From JAFDWI01 sp963764215 (GTDB taxonomy: Bacteria > Actinomycetota > Acidimicrobiia > Acidimicrobiales > Iamiaceae): a DNA stretch of 64,000 nt. The position numbers were made by a program, and so were the translations under genes. Below the pieces are notes generated by a model, which made no database searches, was not told the DNA's origin, and saw only the letters and a list, made by a program, of their open reading frames with translations. Position 1 is the first letter of the stretch. The number at the start of each line of letters is the position of its first letter. Below are positions 36,649-46,366 of the stretch, piece after piece. The stretch lies in contig CAVXRS010000005.1 of the NCBI GenBank assembly GCA_963764215.1, forward strand, positions 62,001 through 126,000, written 5' to 3'.

Positions 36649-36672
36649 CTGAGCGACCCCGGCGACGCCGAG

Positions 36673-37464
36673 TCAGGCCGCGAGCTCCCCGGCTCGATCG
36701 GTGGCCGCGCTCACGGCCTCGCAGCGATGGCGCTGCGCACCCCGCTCGTTCCAGCGCCTGCAAGCCCGCGGCGGTCGTGCCACCCGGGCGAGGTGACCGC
36801 GGCTCGCAGCGCGCAGTGGATCGCCGGTCTCGGCGAGCAGGTGGGAGGCGCCGAGCAGGGTCTGGATGACCAGCGCCGCGGACGTCGGTCGGTCGAGCCC
36901 GACGAGCTCGCCGGCTTCGATCGAGGCTTCGGCGACGAGGAACACGTACGCCGGCCCCGAACCGGAGAGGCCGGTCACGGCGTCGAGCGATTTTTCTCCG
37001 GGCAACTCCACGACCTGACCAACGGTCGTGAGCATGACTCCGAGGCCCAGTCGAGATCGTCGTCACCGGCGAGGGAACCCCGCGGCGATGGCGGTGGCGC
37101 CGAAGCCGACCAGCGCCGGCGTGTTCGACATGGCGCGGATGACCGCGGAGGTGCCGGGAACCACTGCCTCGATGGCCGCCAGGCGGACCCCGGCAGCGAC
37201 CGAGAGGACCCGGGAACGCCGAGTGCTCCGATGCCCCGGGCCACCTCGGTGACGTGTCGGGCTTCGTGGCCATGATCGCGCCGTCCGCGGCGCCGGGATC
37301 CCCGCGGACGTCGACGCCGGGATGGCGTCGGGGCAACTCGGCCGCACGATCGTCATCGGGTTCCACGACCGCGATGTCACCGGCCGACGCCCACGCGCGT
37401 CGAGCAGGCCGGTGAGCAATGCCGCGCCCATCCGTCCTCCACCGATGAGCAAGAGGTGGGTCAT
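36673..37464 (-). CDS. proC: Pyrroline-5-carboxylate reductase (four or more frameshifts)
   Basis: Last step of proline synthesis. Rejoined frames: THLLLIGGGRMGAALLTGLL (Rossmann), VRLAAIEAVVPGTSAVIRAM then SNTPALVGFGATAIAAG, and the dimer domain LDAVTGLSGSGPAYVFLVAE and ALVIQTLLGASHLLAETGDP. The C-terminus ends AVSAATDRAGELAA. Breaks near 37380, 37210, 37075, 37020 and 36760. ATG 37464 begins MTHLLLIGGG. It converges on mshA with 24 bp between the stops. Confidence 0.8.
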
Positions 37465-37623
37465 GGGCGGGCAGGTTAGTCGGCTGACCGGCCGCGACTC
37501 CCGGGCCGGGGGTCGTGGCGGTACCTGCTGGCCGGGGTCGACCACTTCCCCAAGCGCGACCCCGGCGTTCGAGAAGCTATGGGAACGAAGTGGAACATCA
37601 GCAAAATGACATGAGATCATCGG

Positions 37624-38072
37624 TCAGCCACGGAACATCGATCGCCAACCGATCCGCATGGCAGGACGGAAGCAGCGTTCGACCGCCTCGACGTGCATCC
37701 CGATGACTTCGTCGAGGGCGACCGTCGTCGAGACCGTCGAGCGGGATCCGTCCCTCGAGGAAGACGGCGTCCTCGGCCCCGATCGTGAAGGCGAGGCCGC
37801 GCAGCGTGTGGTTACGCCGCAGGAGGTGCGCGTAGAACTCGGCGTGGTTCTCGATCGGGGCCGGCATCACGAAGGTCTCGTGGTGCAGGGTGTGTTGGCC
37901 GATCAGCAGCCAGACCGTGAAGACGCTCTTCTCCTCGCCGGCGAGGCGCACGAATCGACGGTTCCCCGCCTCCTCGACGGCGAGGACCGATGGCTCGTCG
38001 TCGGGCCAGGTCGGCCAACCAGTCGTCGATCGTCTCGGCGGCGGCGTGGTGGAGATCCTGCGACGTGCTCAT
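37624..38072 (-). CDS. YbjN domain-containing protein (two frameshifts)
   Basis: About 149 residues after rejoining: MSTSQDLHHAAAETIDDWLA, then DDEPSVLAVEEAGNRRFVRL, WLLIGQHTLHHETFVMPAPI, FYAHLLRRNHTLRGLAFTIG, IPLDGL and LDEVIGMHVEAVERCFRPAM. This is the YbjN/type III secretion chaperone-like fold. Breaks near 38005 and 37735. A YbjN protein next to mshA is conserved in mycobacteria (Rv0486-Rv0487), but its role is unknown. Confidence 0.75.
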
Positions 38073-38108
38073 GTGTGCGAATGTACCGGGATCGGGCACA
38101 ATGGGAAG

Positions 38109-38198
38109 ATGCGTCCGGGCACCACCATCATCCTCGTCGTGCTGCTCGTGCTCATCCTGGGAGCCTCCGCCCTGCAACTCGTGCTTGCCAGCCGCTGA
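38109..38198 (+). CDS. 29-residue single-helix membrane microprotein
   Basis: ATG-initiated frame MRPGTTIILVVLLVLILGAS then ALQLVLASR, one predicted membrane helix and almost nothing else. It lies alone on the plus strand in the 158-bp gap between the divergent YbjN start and the ABC permease end. CACAAT ends 6 bases upstream of ATG, and GGGAAG could be a ribosome site. Homologues are not known to me. Confidence 0.42.
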   Translation: MRPGTTIILVVLLVLILGASALQLVLASR

Positions 38199-38230
38199 AT
38201 CGGCCGCGCCCGGCAGGACGTTGCCGGTTT

Positions 38231-39049
38231 TCAGAGCCGGGTCGCCAGACGCGTCGCGGGAGAAACGGCTGGCTCCCCGGACGTTGAGGACGATGGCGAT
38301 CAGCCCAGATGACTGCGCCGATCACCAGGGTGACCCACAGATGGGCCAGGAGCAACACGCTCGTCTGGGCGACGATTGCGATCACCAGTGGCAGGATGAC
38401 CGTACCCCCCAACTGGTTCGCTTCCTGGGAGGTGCGGGCCCGGGCGGACACCCGGACCATGATGCCCAGGCCGAACGCCGCCACCGCGGGTGCCAACCAG
38501 AGGATCACGGCGATCCACAACCTGGTCGGGAGGAAGATGCGGTGCATCACCGGCCAGGCGGCCACGTTGCCGACGACCAGGTAGCAGGCGAACCCGATCC
38601 AGGAGATCCCCACCGCCGGGATGTAGGCACTCAGGAGCTTGGCCAGGTACAGATCGCGGTCCGAGATCGGCAGGTGCAGCAGCGTTTCGATGGTGCGGCG
38701 TTCCTTCTCGCCGGCGAAGGCGTCAGCGGCGAGCACCGCCGAGACCATGAGGGGAACGATCAGGAACAACGGCGCGATCAGGTAGCCCGAGGACCAGCAC
38801 CACCGGTTGTTGCCGCGGCGGCAGTGAGAGAATCGGATCGGCCAGGTTCGCGGGGACACTCGACAGGAGCTGATGCACGTCCATCGGTTGGGAGCCTGCG
38901 GCGAGCACCCCGACGGCGATCGGCAGTCCCAGCAGCATCACCGCGGGAAGCAGGAGCATGGGCAGCACGACCGCCTTGGAGCGCTTCACCGCGGTGACGT
39001 CCTTGGTGATCACGGCCCGAACCGCCCGCCAGTCGACCGGGGTGCTCAC
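38231..39049 (-). CDS. ABC-2 type transporter permease (two frameshifts)
   Basis: About 270 residues. It opens MSTPVDWRAVRAVITKDVTA then VKRSKAVVLPMLLLPAVMLL (first helix), breaks near 38790, and continues YLIAPLFLIVPLMVSAVLAA with the family motif DAFAGEKERRTIETLLHLPI and five further helices. It breaks again near 38300 inside AVIWALIAIVLNVRG. The end is uncertain; a TGA at 38231 in the third frame is the best candidate. Its start overlaps the ATPase stop by 4 bp. Similar to NatB/ABC-2 exporters; the cargo is unknown. Confidence 0.75.
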
Positions 39050-39994
39050 GAGCGAAGCTCCCGGCGGCGTTCGATCTCGAAGTACACGTCGCTGAGTCCG
39101 TGGGTCTCCGGTCGCGCGGCGAACACGTCGATCCCGGCATGGACGAGGTTCGCGACGACCTGCGGCAGCACGGTCCGATCCACGATCGTGAGCGACAGGT
39201 CGCTGCCGTGCTGTTCCACCGACAGCACCCCGCGGGTCGAACGCACCACGTCACGTGCGATCGCCGGTGTCGAGGCCCCCACCTCGAGGGTTGCGGGCGT
39301 GCCCTCCCAGAGCTCCGCGGCGAGCTCGGCGGGGCGCCCGAAGGCTTCGAGCCGCCCGAGGTGCAACATCGCCATGCGATCGGCGAGCTCGTCGGCCTCG
39401 CCGAGGAAGTGCGTGCACAACACCACCGTGCGGCCGTGTTCGGTGGCCAGGGTGGCGATCATGTCGACCACGTCCCTGATGGCGGCCGGATCCAGGCCCG
39501 ACGTGGGTTCGTCGAGGAACAGCACTTCGGGATCGTGGAGCAACGAACGGGCGAGCGCGATGCGTTTCCGCTGCCCGGTCGACGCACCCGCCACCCGGAC
39601 GTCGGCCCGGTCGGCCATGCCGAAGCGGTCCAGGAGACTGCCGATCTTGCGCCGAGCATCCGTTTCGTCCATGCCGCGGATCGCGCGCCACAACAAGCAG
39701 GTTCTCGGTCGCGGTGAGGCGATCGTCCAGACCGGCATGTTCGGTGAGCACTCCGGTCCGCCGTCGCAAGGCCTCCGGTTCGCGCGTCGGATCCAATCCG
39801 AGTACCTGTGCCGAACCGCGATGTGGGGCGAGCACTCCGTTGAGCAGGCGTACCGTGGTCGTCTTGCCCGCGCCGTTGGGACCGAGCAGGGCGAGGACCT
39901 CGCCTGGCGGGATCGACAGGGACAGATCTTCGAGCGCAACGTGGCTGCCGAAGAAGCGGGTGAGGCCCTCGGTCCTGATGGCCACCTCGGTCAT
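39046..39994 (-). CDS. ABC transporter ATP-binding protein (NatA-like), one frameshift
   Basis: About 316 residues: Walker A LLGPNGAGKTTTVRLL, then a break near 39695, signature VAGASTGQRKRIALARSLL (degenerate LSGGQ, with AGAST in its place), Walker B VLFLDEPTSGLDP and switch His in VVLCTHFLGEADE. The C-terminal ~90 residues form the extra domain common in NatA-type drug/lipid exporter ATPases. Pairs with the downstream permease. Confidence 0.88.
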
Positions 39995-40061
39995 GGGTTC
40001 GGTGCTGCTCCTGGGTCGCGGTCGTCGGGCTGTGCAGTGCGTGTCTCATCAGGCAACATAG

Positions 40062-41573
40062 ATGCCTGTGAACCTCGCCAGCGCGATCGAAACCCCTCAG
40101 GCCGAAGCGGTCGCCCTCGTCAGTCGGGGTCGCACGACCACCTACGGTGAGCTCCGCACCCAGGTCGCGGCGCTCCGGGGCGGGCTCGTCGGGCTCGGAG
40201 TGGCCCGGGGTGATCGGGTGGCGATCGTCTGTGCCAACAACTGGTACTTCGTGGTCTCGTACCTCGCGACCCTGGGGATCGGTGCGGTGGCGACCCCTCT
40301 GAATCCGCTCAGCCCCACCGCGGAACTTGAACGGGAACTCACCGCGGTGGGGGCGAAGGCCGCGGTCGTCGGTCCATCCGCACGCCGATCGTTCACGGGG
40401 CTGGACCGCGCCCGGGTCGACAGCCTCGAAGCCGTCGTGACCTGTGGAGCGACGCCCGGCGTTCAAGGGGTGAACATCGCCGAACTGCTCGAGTCGGCGC
40501 CGACCCCGATCGTCGAGTGCGATCCGGACGAACTCGCCGTGCTGGTCTTCACCTCGGGCACGGCAGGACGCCCGCGGGCGGCGCGTCTCACGCACGGCAG
40601 CATCGGTGCGAACATCTCCCAACTCCTCCAGGTCGACGAACAGGGGGACCATTCCTCCGACGTCGGCCTCGGGGTGCTCCCCCTGTTCCACATCTACGGA
40701 CTCACGGTCGTCCTGGGACTGACCTTCGCCACCGGGGCCTCGGTGGTGCTGGTGGAACGCTTCGATCCGCAGTCGCTGGTGGCCACGGTGGCGGAGCGAG
40801 GGGTGACCGTGCTCCCGGGTGTCCCGGCGATGTGGATGGCCTTGGCGAACCTCCCGGGGACCCCCCCGGACGCGTTCGCCGGTGTCCGGGTCGCAACGTC
40901 GGGTGCTGATCGCCTTCCCACCGAGATCGCCGAACGCATCGCCGACCGGTTCGGTCTCGTCGTCCGGGAGGGCTACGGCCTCACCGAGGCGTCACCGGTG
41001 GTCACCTCGTCACTGGGTGAACGACCGCAGATCGGCACGGTCGGCAAACCCCTGCCGGGTGTGCACGTCCGGGTGGTCGATGCAGACGGCGACGATGTGC
41101 TCGTCGGAGACACCGGCGAGGTCTGGGTCCAGGGCCCCAACGTGTTCGACGGTTACTGGGAGGACGACGAGACCACCGCGGCGGTGCTCGACGCCGAGGG
41201 TTGGTTGCACACCGGGGATCTCGCGGTGGTGGACGACGCCGGGAATCTGACGTTGGTCGACCGGGCGAAGGATCTCATCATCGTCTCGGGCTTCAACGTG
41301 TTCCCGGCCGAGGTCGAGGACGTCCTGATCACCCACCCGGCGGTCGTCGCGTGCGCGGTGGTCGGGGTGCCCCATCCCTATTCGGGAGAGGCGGTCAAGG
41401 CGTTCGTCGTCACCGACGGATCCGCGCCGGTCGAGGAGGACGAGATCATCGCCTGGTGCGGCGAGAACCTGGCGCGCTACAAGTGTCCGGAGAAGGTGAT
41501 GTTCGTCGACGAACTCCCCCGAGGGCTCTCGGGCAAGGTCCTCCGACGTGAGCTGACCGAATCCGAGCACTGA
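40062..41573 (+). CDS. Acyl-CoA synthetase / AMP-dependent ligase
   Basis: 503-residue ANL-superfamily enzyme activating a carboxylic acid with ATP and CoA. Motifs: VFTSGTAGRPRAARLTHG (phosphate loop; family usually TSGTTGxPKG, so Lys is Arg here), EGYGLTEASPV, GWLHTGDLAVVDDAGNL, DRAKDLIIVSGFNVFPAEVE and the C-terminal catalytic Lys in LPRGLSGKVLRRE. It looks like a medium/long-chain fatty acid CoA ligase. The start MPVNLASAIE at 40062 is compact, divergent from the ABC operon by 67 bp. Confidence 0.9.
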   Translation: MPVNLASAIETPQAEAVALVSRGRTTTYGELRTQVAALRGGLVGLGVARGDRVAIVCANNWYFVVSYLATLGIGAVATPLNPLSPTAELERELTAVGAKAAVVGPSARRSFTGLDRARVDSLEAVVTCGATPGVQGVNIAELLESAPTPIVECDPDELAVLVFTSGTAGRPRAARLTHGSIGANISQLLQVDEQGDHSSDVGLGVLPLFHIYGLTVVLGLTFATGASVVLVERFDPQSLVATVAERGVTVLPGVPAMWMALANLPGTPPDAFAGVRVATSGADRLPTEIAERIADRFGLVVREGYGLTEASPVVTSSLGERPQIGTVGKPLPGVHVRVVDADGDDVLVGDTGEVWVQGPNVFDGYWEDDETTAAVLDAEGWLHTGDLAVVDDAGNLTLVDRAKDLIIVSGFNVFPAEVEDVLITHPAVVACAVVGVPHPYSGEAVKAFVVTDGSAPVEEDEIIAWCGENLARYKCPEKVMFVDELPRGLSGKVLRRELTESEH

Positions 41574-41579
41574 CCCATC

Positions 41580-43328
41580 GTGCCGGACGCATCCGCACCC
41601 TCGGCCGATCGGGGTCTCCTCGGCGACGAGCGTGATGGAACAGGTCGGAGGCGGAGCGGGGAACCTGCCTCGCGGGTGACCGCCGGTCTGGTGGGTTCGG
41701 CGTTGGTGCTGCTGCTGTCGTGCCCGTTCATCACGGCGGCGGTGGCCTGGCATGACCATTGGATGCCCGCCAGTGACGAGGCAGCAGTGGCGCTGCGTGC
41801 GTGGGACACGTTCTCGCGACATCCTCCCTTGTTCGGGAACGGGTCGGCGCTGACCGACATGCGCGGTGCCGCGACCCCCGTCTACCATCCCGGACCGATC
41901 CAACTGTGGCTGCTCGCAGGCCCGATCCACTGGTTCGCGCCCTCACCGATCGGCGCACTGATCGGGTCGGCGTTCCTGATCGCGGTGTGCATGGCCGCGA
42001 CGCTCTGGGCCGCGTATCGCCACGGCGGGTGGCCGACGGCCGGTCTGTTCGTCGTGCTCCTGGCGGTGCTGTCGGTCGGGGTCCGCTTCTCCAACCTGAG
42101 TTCGCCGTTCCAGCCGTGGCTGTCGACGTTCGCCCTGCTGGCACTCGTCGTCGTCGGTTGGGCGATCGCCCAGGGTGACGACTGGTTCTGGCCGGCCGCC
42201 GTGTTCTTCGCCGCGCTTTCGGCGCAGCCCGAGGTGGCATTCGGCATTCCCGTCGCCACGACCGTCGCCATGATCGCGGTGTGCCGGCTGGCCCGCCGAC
42301 GACGGGAGCCGGCGCAGCCGACGTCCGCGCCACGGCCTCGTCGCAGAGCCGTGAAGATCACGGTCGTGAGCGTCGTCGTCGGACTCGTTTCGTGGTCCGG
42401 ACCGCTCTACGACCAGTTCTTCGGCACGGGCAACCTCTGGCGGATGATCGGGGCCGGTTCGGGATCCGGACACGCGGGACCCCGGCTCGTCGGCCAGTCC
42501 TTCGTCACCGTGGTGGGTGGCCCGAAATGGATCTGGGACCGCACCGACCTCTTCGGGTTCGCGTTCGGGAAGTGGAACGAGCCCCCGCACTGGCACGCGG
42601 ACGTCTGGCAGATCGTGCTCACGGCCGTCGTGGTGGTCGTGTTCGTCGCCGGCCTCTGGCGGTCGTTGGCCCGGTCCGATCATCGCCGGAGCGCGATCGG
42701 TCTCCTCGCGCTCGCGCTCGTGGCCGGCGAGGGTGTGGCGACGGCGCTGCTGCCGGCGGACGTCGGTGGCGTCAGTCATCTCTACATCTGGATGGCCGCG
42801 ACGATCGTCGTGTGGTGGTTCGTGCTCGTCTCGATCTTCGACTTCGTCGCCGCCGCATCGAGGCATTTCCGCTGGGCGGTCCCACGCGGGCTGCGAATCG
42901 GGTTGAACTCGGTGGTCCCGTTCGTTGCGTCGGTCGCGCTGGTCGCGCTGTGCACGGTGCGGGGTGGTCCACCCCAGATCTACGCCGACGCCTATTTCGG
43001 GGCGGTCCGGAAATTCGGAGACCGCGGAGGTCGGGTCTGCAAGGAGGCAACGGGCCCTGTCCTGGTGGAGAATCTGGACGAAGGCCAGATCCCGACCACC
43101 CAGGGTCTGGTTGCGATGCTGCTGCTCGACGGGTGCACCGTCCATGTCGCAGGTCTCCGGGCGACGGTCCCCGGCGTGCAACATCGGCCCACGGGTGACG
43201 AAGCGGTGACCCTGGCCGTGACCGGCTCGCCGGTCGTCCCCGATGGCTTCCGACTGCTCACGTCCTACCCGAACACGGGGAAGGACGGGTCGGGGCCGAT
43301 GCGGTACCTGTACGTTCGGAACGGCTGA
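41580..43328 (+). CDS. Polytopic membrane protein, possibly GT-C type glycosyltransferase
   Basis: 582 residues with roughly ten membrane helices and a C-terminal ~130-residue extracytoplasmic domain. The first outer loop has ASDEAAVALRAWDTFSRHPP and a DMRGAATPVYHPGPIQLW block; an acidic residue pair early in loop one and YHPGP are often seen in actinobacterial arabinosyl/mannosyl-like membrane proteins. I cannot name the enzyme. GTG 41580 is 6 bp after the ligase stop, so the two may be cotranscribed. Confidence 0.55.
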   Translation: MPDASAPSADRGLLGDERDGTGRRRSGEPASRVTAGLVGSALVLLLSCPFITAAVAWHDHWMPASDEAAVALRAWDTFSRHPPLFGNGSALTDMRGAATPVYHPGPIQLWLLAGPIHWFAPSPIGALIGSAFLIAVCMAATLWAAYRHGGWPTAGLFVVLLAVLSVGVRFSNLSSPFQPWLSTFALLALVVVGWAIAQGDDWFWPAAVFFAALSAQPEVAFGIPVATTVAMIAVCRLARRRREPAQPTSAPRPRRRAVKITVVSVVVGLVSWSGPLYDQFFGTGNLWRMIGAGSGSGHAGPRLVGQSFVTVVGGPKWIWDRTDLFGFAFGKWNEPPHWHADVWQIVLTAVVVVVFVAGLWRSLARSDHRRSAIGLLALALVAGEGVATALLPADVGGVSHLYIWMAATIVVWWFVLVSIFDFVAAASRHFRWAVPRGLRIGLNSVVPFVASVALVALCTVRGGPPQIYADAYFGAVRKFGDRGGRVCKEATGPVLVENLDEGQIPTTQGLVAMLLLDGCTVHVAGLRATVPGVQHRPTGDEAVTLAVTGSPVVPDGFRLLTSYPNTGKDGSGPMRYLYVRNG

Positions 43329-43348
43329 GCCGGGCGGTACCGCACCGC

Positions 43349-43379
43349 TTGTGAACATGTGCAGGGGATCTCCTACCAT
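43349..43379 (+). promoter_or_regulatory. rex promoter with a Rex-site half (TTGTGAA)
   Basis: TTGTGAA (43349-43355) matches one arm of the established Rex operator TTGTGAA-N4-TTCACAA; the other arm is not conserved. TACCAT (43374-43379) follows at 19-bp spacing and ends 6 bases before the rex ATG, so transcription would begin at the start codon. Autoregulation by Rex is inferred. Confidence 0.45.
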
Positions 43380-43385
43380 CGGTCG

Positions 43386-44039
43386 ATGGTCTCGAAGCCG
43401 CGGCGGATTCCTGATGCGACCGTGTCACGCCTGCCGATCTACCAACGGGTGCTCGACGAGCTCCGGGGCCAGAACGTGGAAACGGTGTCCTCCGAACACC
43501 TCGCCGATCTGGCGGGCGTGAACGCCGCGAAGGCCCGCAAGGACCTGTCGTACCTGGGGTCCTACGGCACGCGCGGCGTGGGCTACGAGGTCGAGTACCT
43601 GCTGTTCCAGGTGCGTCGGGCCCTCGGGCTCACCAAGGAATGGCCCGTCGCGATCATCGGCGTGGGGAACCTGGGGAGAGCGTTGGCGGACTACGGCGGG
43701 TTCACGTCGCGGGGATTCCCCGTCGTGGCACTGCTGGACGTCGACCCGGCCAAGGTCGGTCAATCCCATGTCGGGCTCACGATCCGGGACCTTTCGGATC
43801 TGGTCGAGGTGGTGGCGGAGTCCGAGGTTGCGATCGGGGTGATCGCCACGCCGTCGAAAGGGGCCCAGTGGGTGGCGGACCGCCTCGTCGAAGCCGGCGT
43901 CAGCTCGATCCTGAACTTCGCACCGGTGGTCCTGAACGTGCCGGACCAGGTACGGCTGCGCCAGGTCGATCTGTCGGTGGAACTGCAGATCCTGAGTTTC
44001 TACCAACAGTTGGGTGACCGGGAGGATCAACCGGCCTGA
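43386..44039 (+). CDS. rex: Redox-sensing transcriptional repressor Rex
   Basis: 217-residue NADH/NAD+ sensor. Winged helix at the N-terminus (LPIYQRVLDELRGQNVETVS; AKARKDLSYLGSYGTRGVGY), Rossmann motif IIGVGNLGRALADYGGF (90-106) and a C-terminal domain-swap helix (VELQILSFYQQLG). In Streptomyces, rex precedes hemACD and represses respiratory and heme genes when NADH is low; the same order is kept here. ATG 43386 is set by the -10 box. Confidence 0.96.
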   Translation: MVSKPRRIPDATVSRLPIYQRVLDELRGQNVETVSSEHLADLAGVNAAKARKDLSYLGSYGTRGVGYEVEYLLFQVRRALGLTKEWPVAIIGVGNLGRALADYGGFTSRGFPVVALLDVDPAKVGQSHVGLTIRDLSDLVEVVAESEVAIGVIATPSKGAQWVADRLVEAGVSSILNFAPVVLNVPDQVRLRQVDLSVELQILSFYQQLGDREDQPA

Positions 44040-44152
44040 CGCCCCGGCGATGATCTTTTGTCCACCGAGGTTGGCAATCGGGGGTCGTTTGGGGAATCCT
44101 GGTAGCAACCGTCCGGCCTGAGGTCGACTGAGAGCAAGGAGCACCTCGAGGC

Positions 44153-45445
44153 GTGGCCATCGTCGTCATCGGAGTCAATCACCGCACCGCGCCGCTCGAG
44201 TTGCTCGAGCAGCTGACGATCGACGCGCCCGATCTGCCCAAGACGCTGGCGCGGGTCGTGCAACGGGACCACGTCGCCGAAGCCGTCGTCCTGTCGACGT
44301 GCAACCGAACCGAGATCTACGCGGTTGTCGAACGGTTCCACGATTCGTACTCGGGCCTCCGCACGGTGTTGGCCGAACACGGCGCGGTCCCAGTCGCCGA
44401 CGTCGCCGACCATCTGCTCGTCGACAACGACGAAGCCGCGGCGGCACATCTGTTCGCCGTCGCGGCCGGATTGGAATCGGTGGTCGTGGGTGAGACCGAG
44501 ATCCTCGGCCAGATCAAGTCGGCCTGGGCCGTCGCGCGGGACGAGGGCACCGCCGGTCCGAACCTCAACGCGTTGTTCCGCCACGCGCTGGAGGTCGGCA
44601 AACGGGCCCGCACCGAAACGGCGATCTCCCGGTCCATCGCCTCCGCATCGGCCGCCGCCGTGGAACTGGCCCGGGGGCATCTCGGATCGCTCGCGGGTCG
44701 CAACGTCCTGGTGCTGGGAGCGGGCGAGATGGGCGAACAGATGTCCGTCGCGCTCGCCGGCGCCGGCGTCGGACGAGTCAAGGTCGCCAACCGCAGCCAT
44801 GATCGAGCCGAACGACTCGCCGCACGGGTTGCCGGCGAAGCCGTCACGCTCGAGAGGGTCCCGGCCGTCCTCGACGACGTGGACGTCCTGTTGAGTTCCA
44901 CCGGGGCGCCGTCGCTCCTGGTCGAACGGGCGATGCTGGCACCGGTCATGGCGAAGCGGCCGGATCGCCCGTTGCTGATCGTCGACATCGCCGTACCCCG
45001 CGATGTCGACCCGGCCGTCGCCGACCTGCCCGGGGTCCGACTCTGCGACACCGAGGATCTGCGTCGATTCACCGACGCCGGGATCGCCCGCCGCCGAGGG
45101 GAGATCGCCGCGGTCGAGACCATCATCGAGGACGAGATCGTCCGCTACGGAGCCCAACGCAATGCGCGGTCGGTGGCACCCGTCATCGCCGACCTCCACG
45201 CCCGCGCCGAAGCCGTGCGGAGCGGTGAGCTCGAGCGGTTCGCCCCCCGCCTGGCCGACCTGACCGACCGTCAGCGTGACGCCGTGGAGGCACTCACCCA
45301 CGGCATCGTCGCGAAGCTGCTCCACCAGCCGAGTGTGCGGCTCGGCGAACTCGCCGGGACGGTGCGGGGCGACCGGATCGTGGACGCACTGAGCGAGCTC
45401 CACCGGGAAGAAGATGCGGCATCGCCGGAGTCCGACGGGGTGTGA
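44153..45445 (+). CDS. hemA: Glutamyl-tRNA reductase
   Basis: First enzyme of C5-pathway heme synthesis, 430 residues. Catalytic Cys50 in VVLSTCNRTEIYAVVE; ESVVVGETEILGQIKSAW; NADPH motif VLVLGAGEMGEQMSVAL; the C-terminal dimerisation helix follows. The N-terminus VAIVVIGVNHRTAPLELLEQ fits GTG 44153, with an AAGGAGC ribosome site 12 bases upstream. The 113-bp gap after rex holds no gene; it may contain a further promoter. The TGA overlaps the hemC GTG. Confidence 0.97.
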   Translation: MAIVVIGVNHRTAPLELLEQLTIDAPDLPKTLARVVQRDHVAEAVVLSTCNRTEIYAVVERFHDSYSGLRTVLAEHGAVPVADVADHLLVDNDEAAAAHLFAVAAGLESVVVGETEILGQIKSAWAVARDEGTAGPNLNALFRHALEVGKRARTETAISRSIASASAAAVELARGHLGSLAGRNVLVLGAGEMGEQMSVALAGAGVGRVKVANRSHDRAERLAARVAGEAVTLERVPAVLDDVDVLLSSTGAPSLLVERAMLAPVMAKRPDRPLLIVDIAVPRDVDPAVADLPGVRLCDTEDLRRFTDAGIARRRGEIAAVETIIEDEIVRYGAQRNARSVAPVIADLHARAEAVRSGELERFAPRLADLTDRQRDAVEALTHGIVAKLLHQPSVRLGELAGTVRGDRIVDALSELHREEDAASPESDGV

Positions 45446-46345
45446 CCCCGGGGGTGTTGCGGATCGCCACCCGCGCAAGCGATCTCGCGATCTGGCAGGC
45501 CGAGCACGTCGCGGCGCTGCTGCGGGGCGTCGAACCGGGGTTGGTGGTCGACTTCGTGGCGGTGACCACCCACGCCGATCGCCGTCTGGACCTGCCGATC
45601 GCCGAGATCGGCGGCAAGGGGGTGTTCGCCAAAGAGGTTCAACGTGCCGTGTTGGACGGGCGCGGCGGACATCGCGGTGCATTCGGCCAAGGACCTCACC
45701 GCGGCCACCGTCGACGGCCTGACGCTCGCCGCTGTGCCCGAGCGCGGCGATCCGAGGGACGCCCTGGCCGGACGTCGCCTCGCCGAGCTCCCGGCGGGGG
45801 CCGTGATCGGCACCGGTTCGGTCCGTCGGCAGGTCCAGATCCGGGCGCGGCGCGACGATGTCGAGGTCGTCGGGTTGCGTGGGAACATCGCAACCCGTCT
45901 GGGTCGCCTCGGTGAGCTGGACGCGATCGTGGTCGCGGCCGCGGCGCTCGAGCGACTCGGGTTGTCCGACCGCATCGCCGAGATCTTCGAAGTCGACGAC
46001 TTCGTTCCGCAGGTCGCGCAGGGGGCGCTCGCCATCGAATGTCGGAGTGACGACCCGGAGACCTTCGCGAGGCTGCAGCACATCGAGGACACGTCGAGCC
46101 GGCTGTGTGTCGATGCCGAGCGGGCGTTCCTGGCCCGCCTCGGTGGCGACTGCGATCTTCCGGCCGGGGCCCACGCGACGCTCGACGGATCGGGTCGACT
46201 GCGCCTGGTCGGGGTGCTCGCCTCCGAGGGCACGGGCCCGGCCTTTCGCAGCGAACTCCACGCGGCAGCGACGCCCGAAGCTTCTCGTGCGGCCGGGGTC
46301 GAACTGGCCGAATCGCTGCTGGGTCGTGTGGATGCCGGGGGATGA
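45442..46345 (+). CDS. hemC: Hydroxymethylbilane synthase (one frameshift)
   Basis: Porphobilinogen deaminase of about 300 residues. LRIATRASDLAIWQAEHVAA, PIAEIGGKGVFAKEVQRAVL, then a break near 45660 and ADIAVHSAKDLTAATVDGLT, GTGSVRRQVQIRARRDDVEV, RGNIATRLGRL, and the dipyrromethane-cofactor Cys in GGDCDLPAGAHAT. GTG 45442 overlaps the hemA stop (GTGA). Confidence 0.94.
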
Positions 46346-46366
46346 GCGCGTGACGAACCACGTGTC

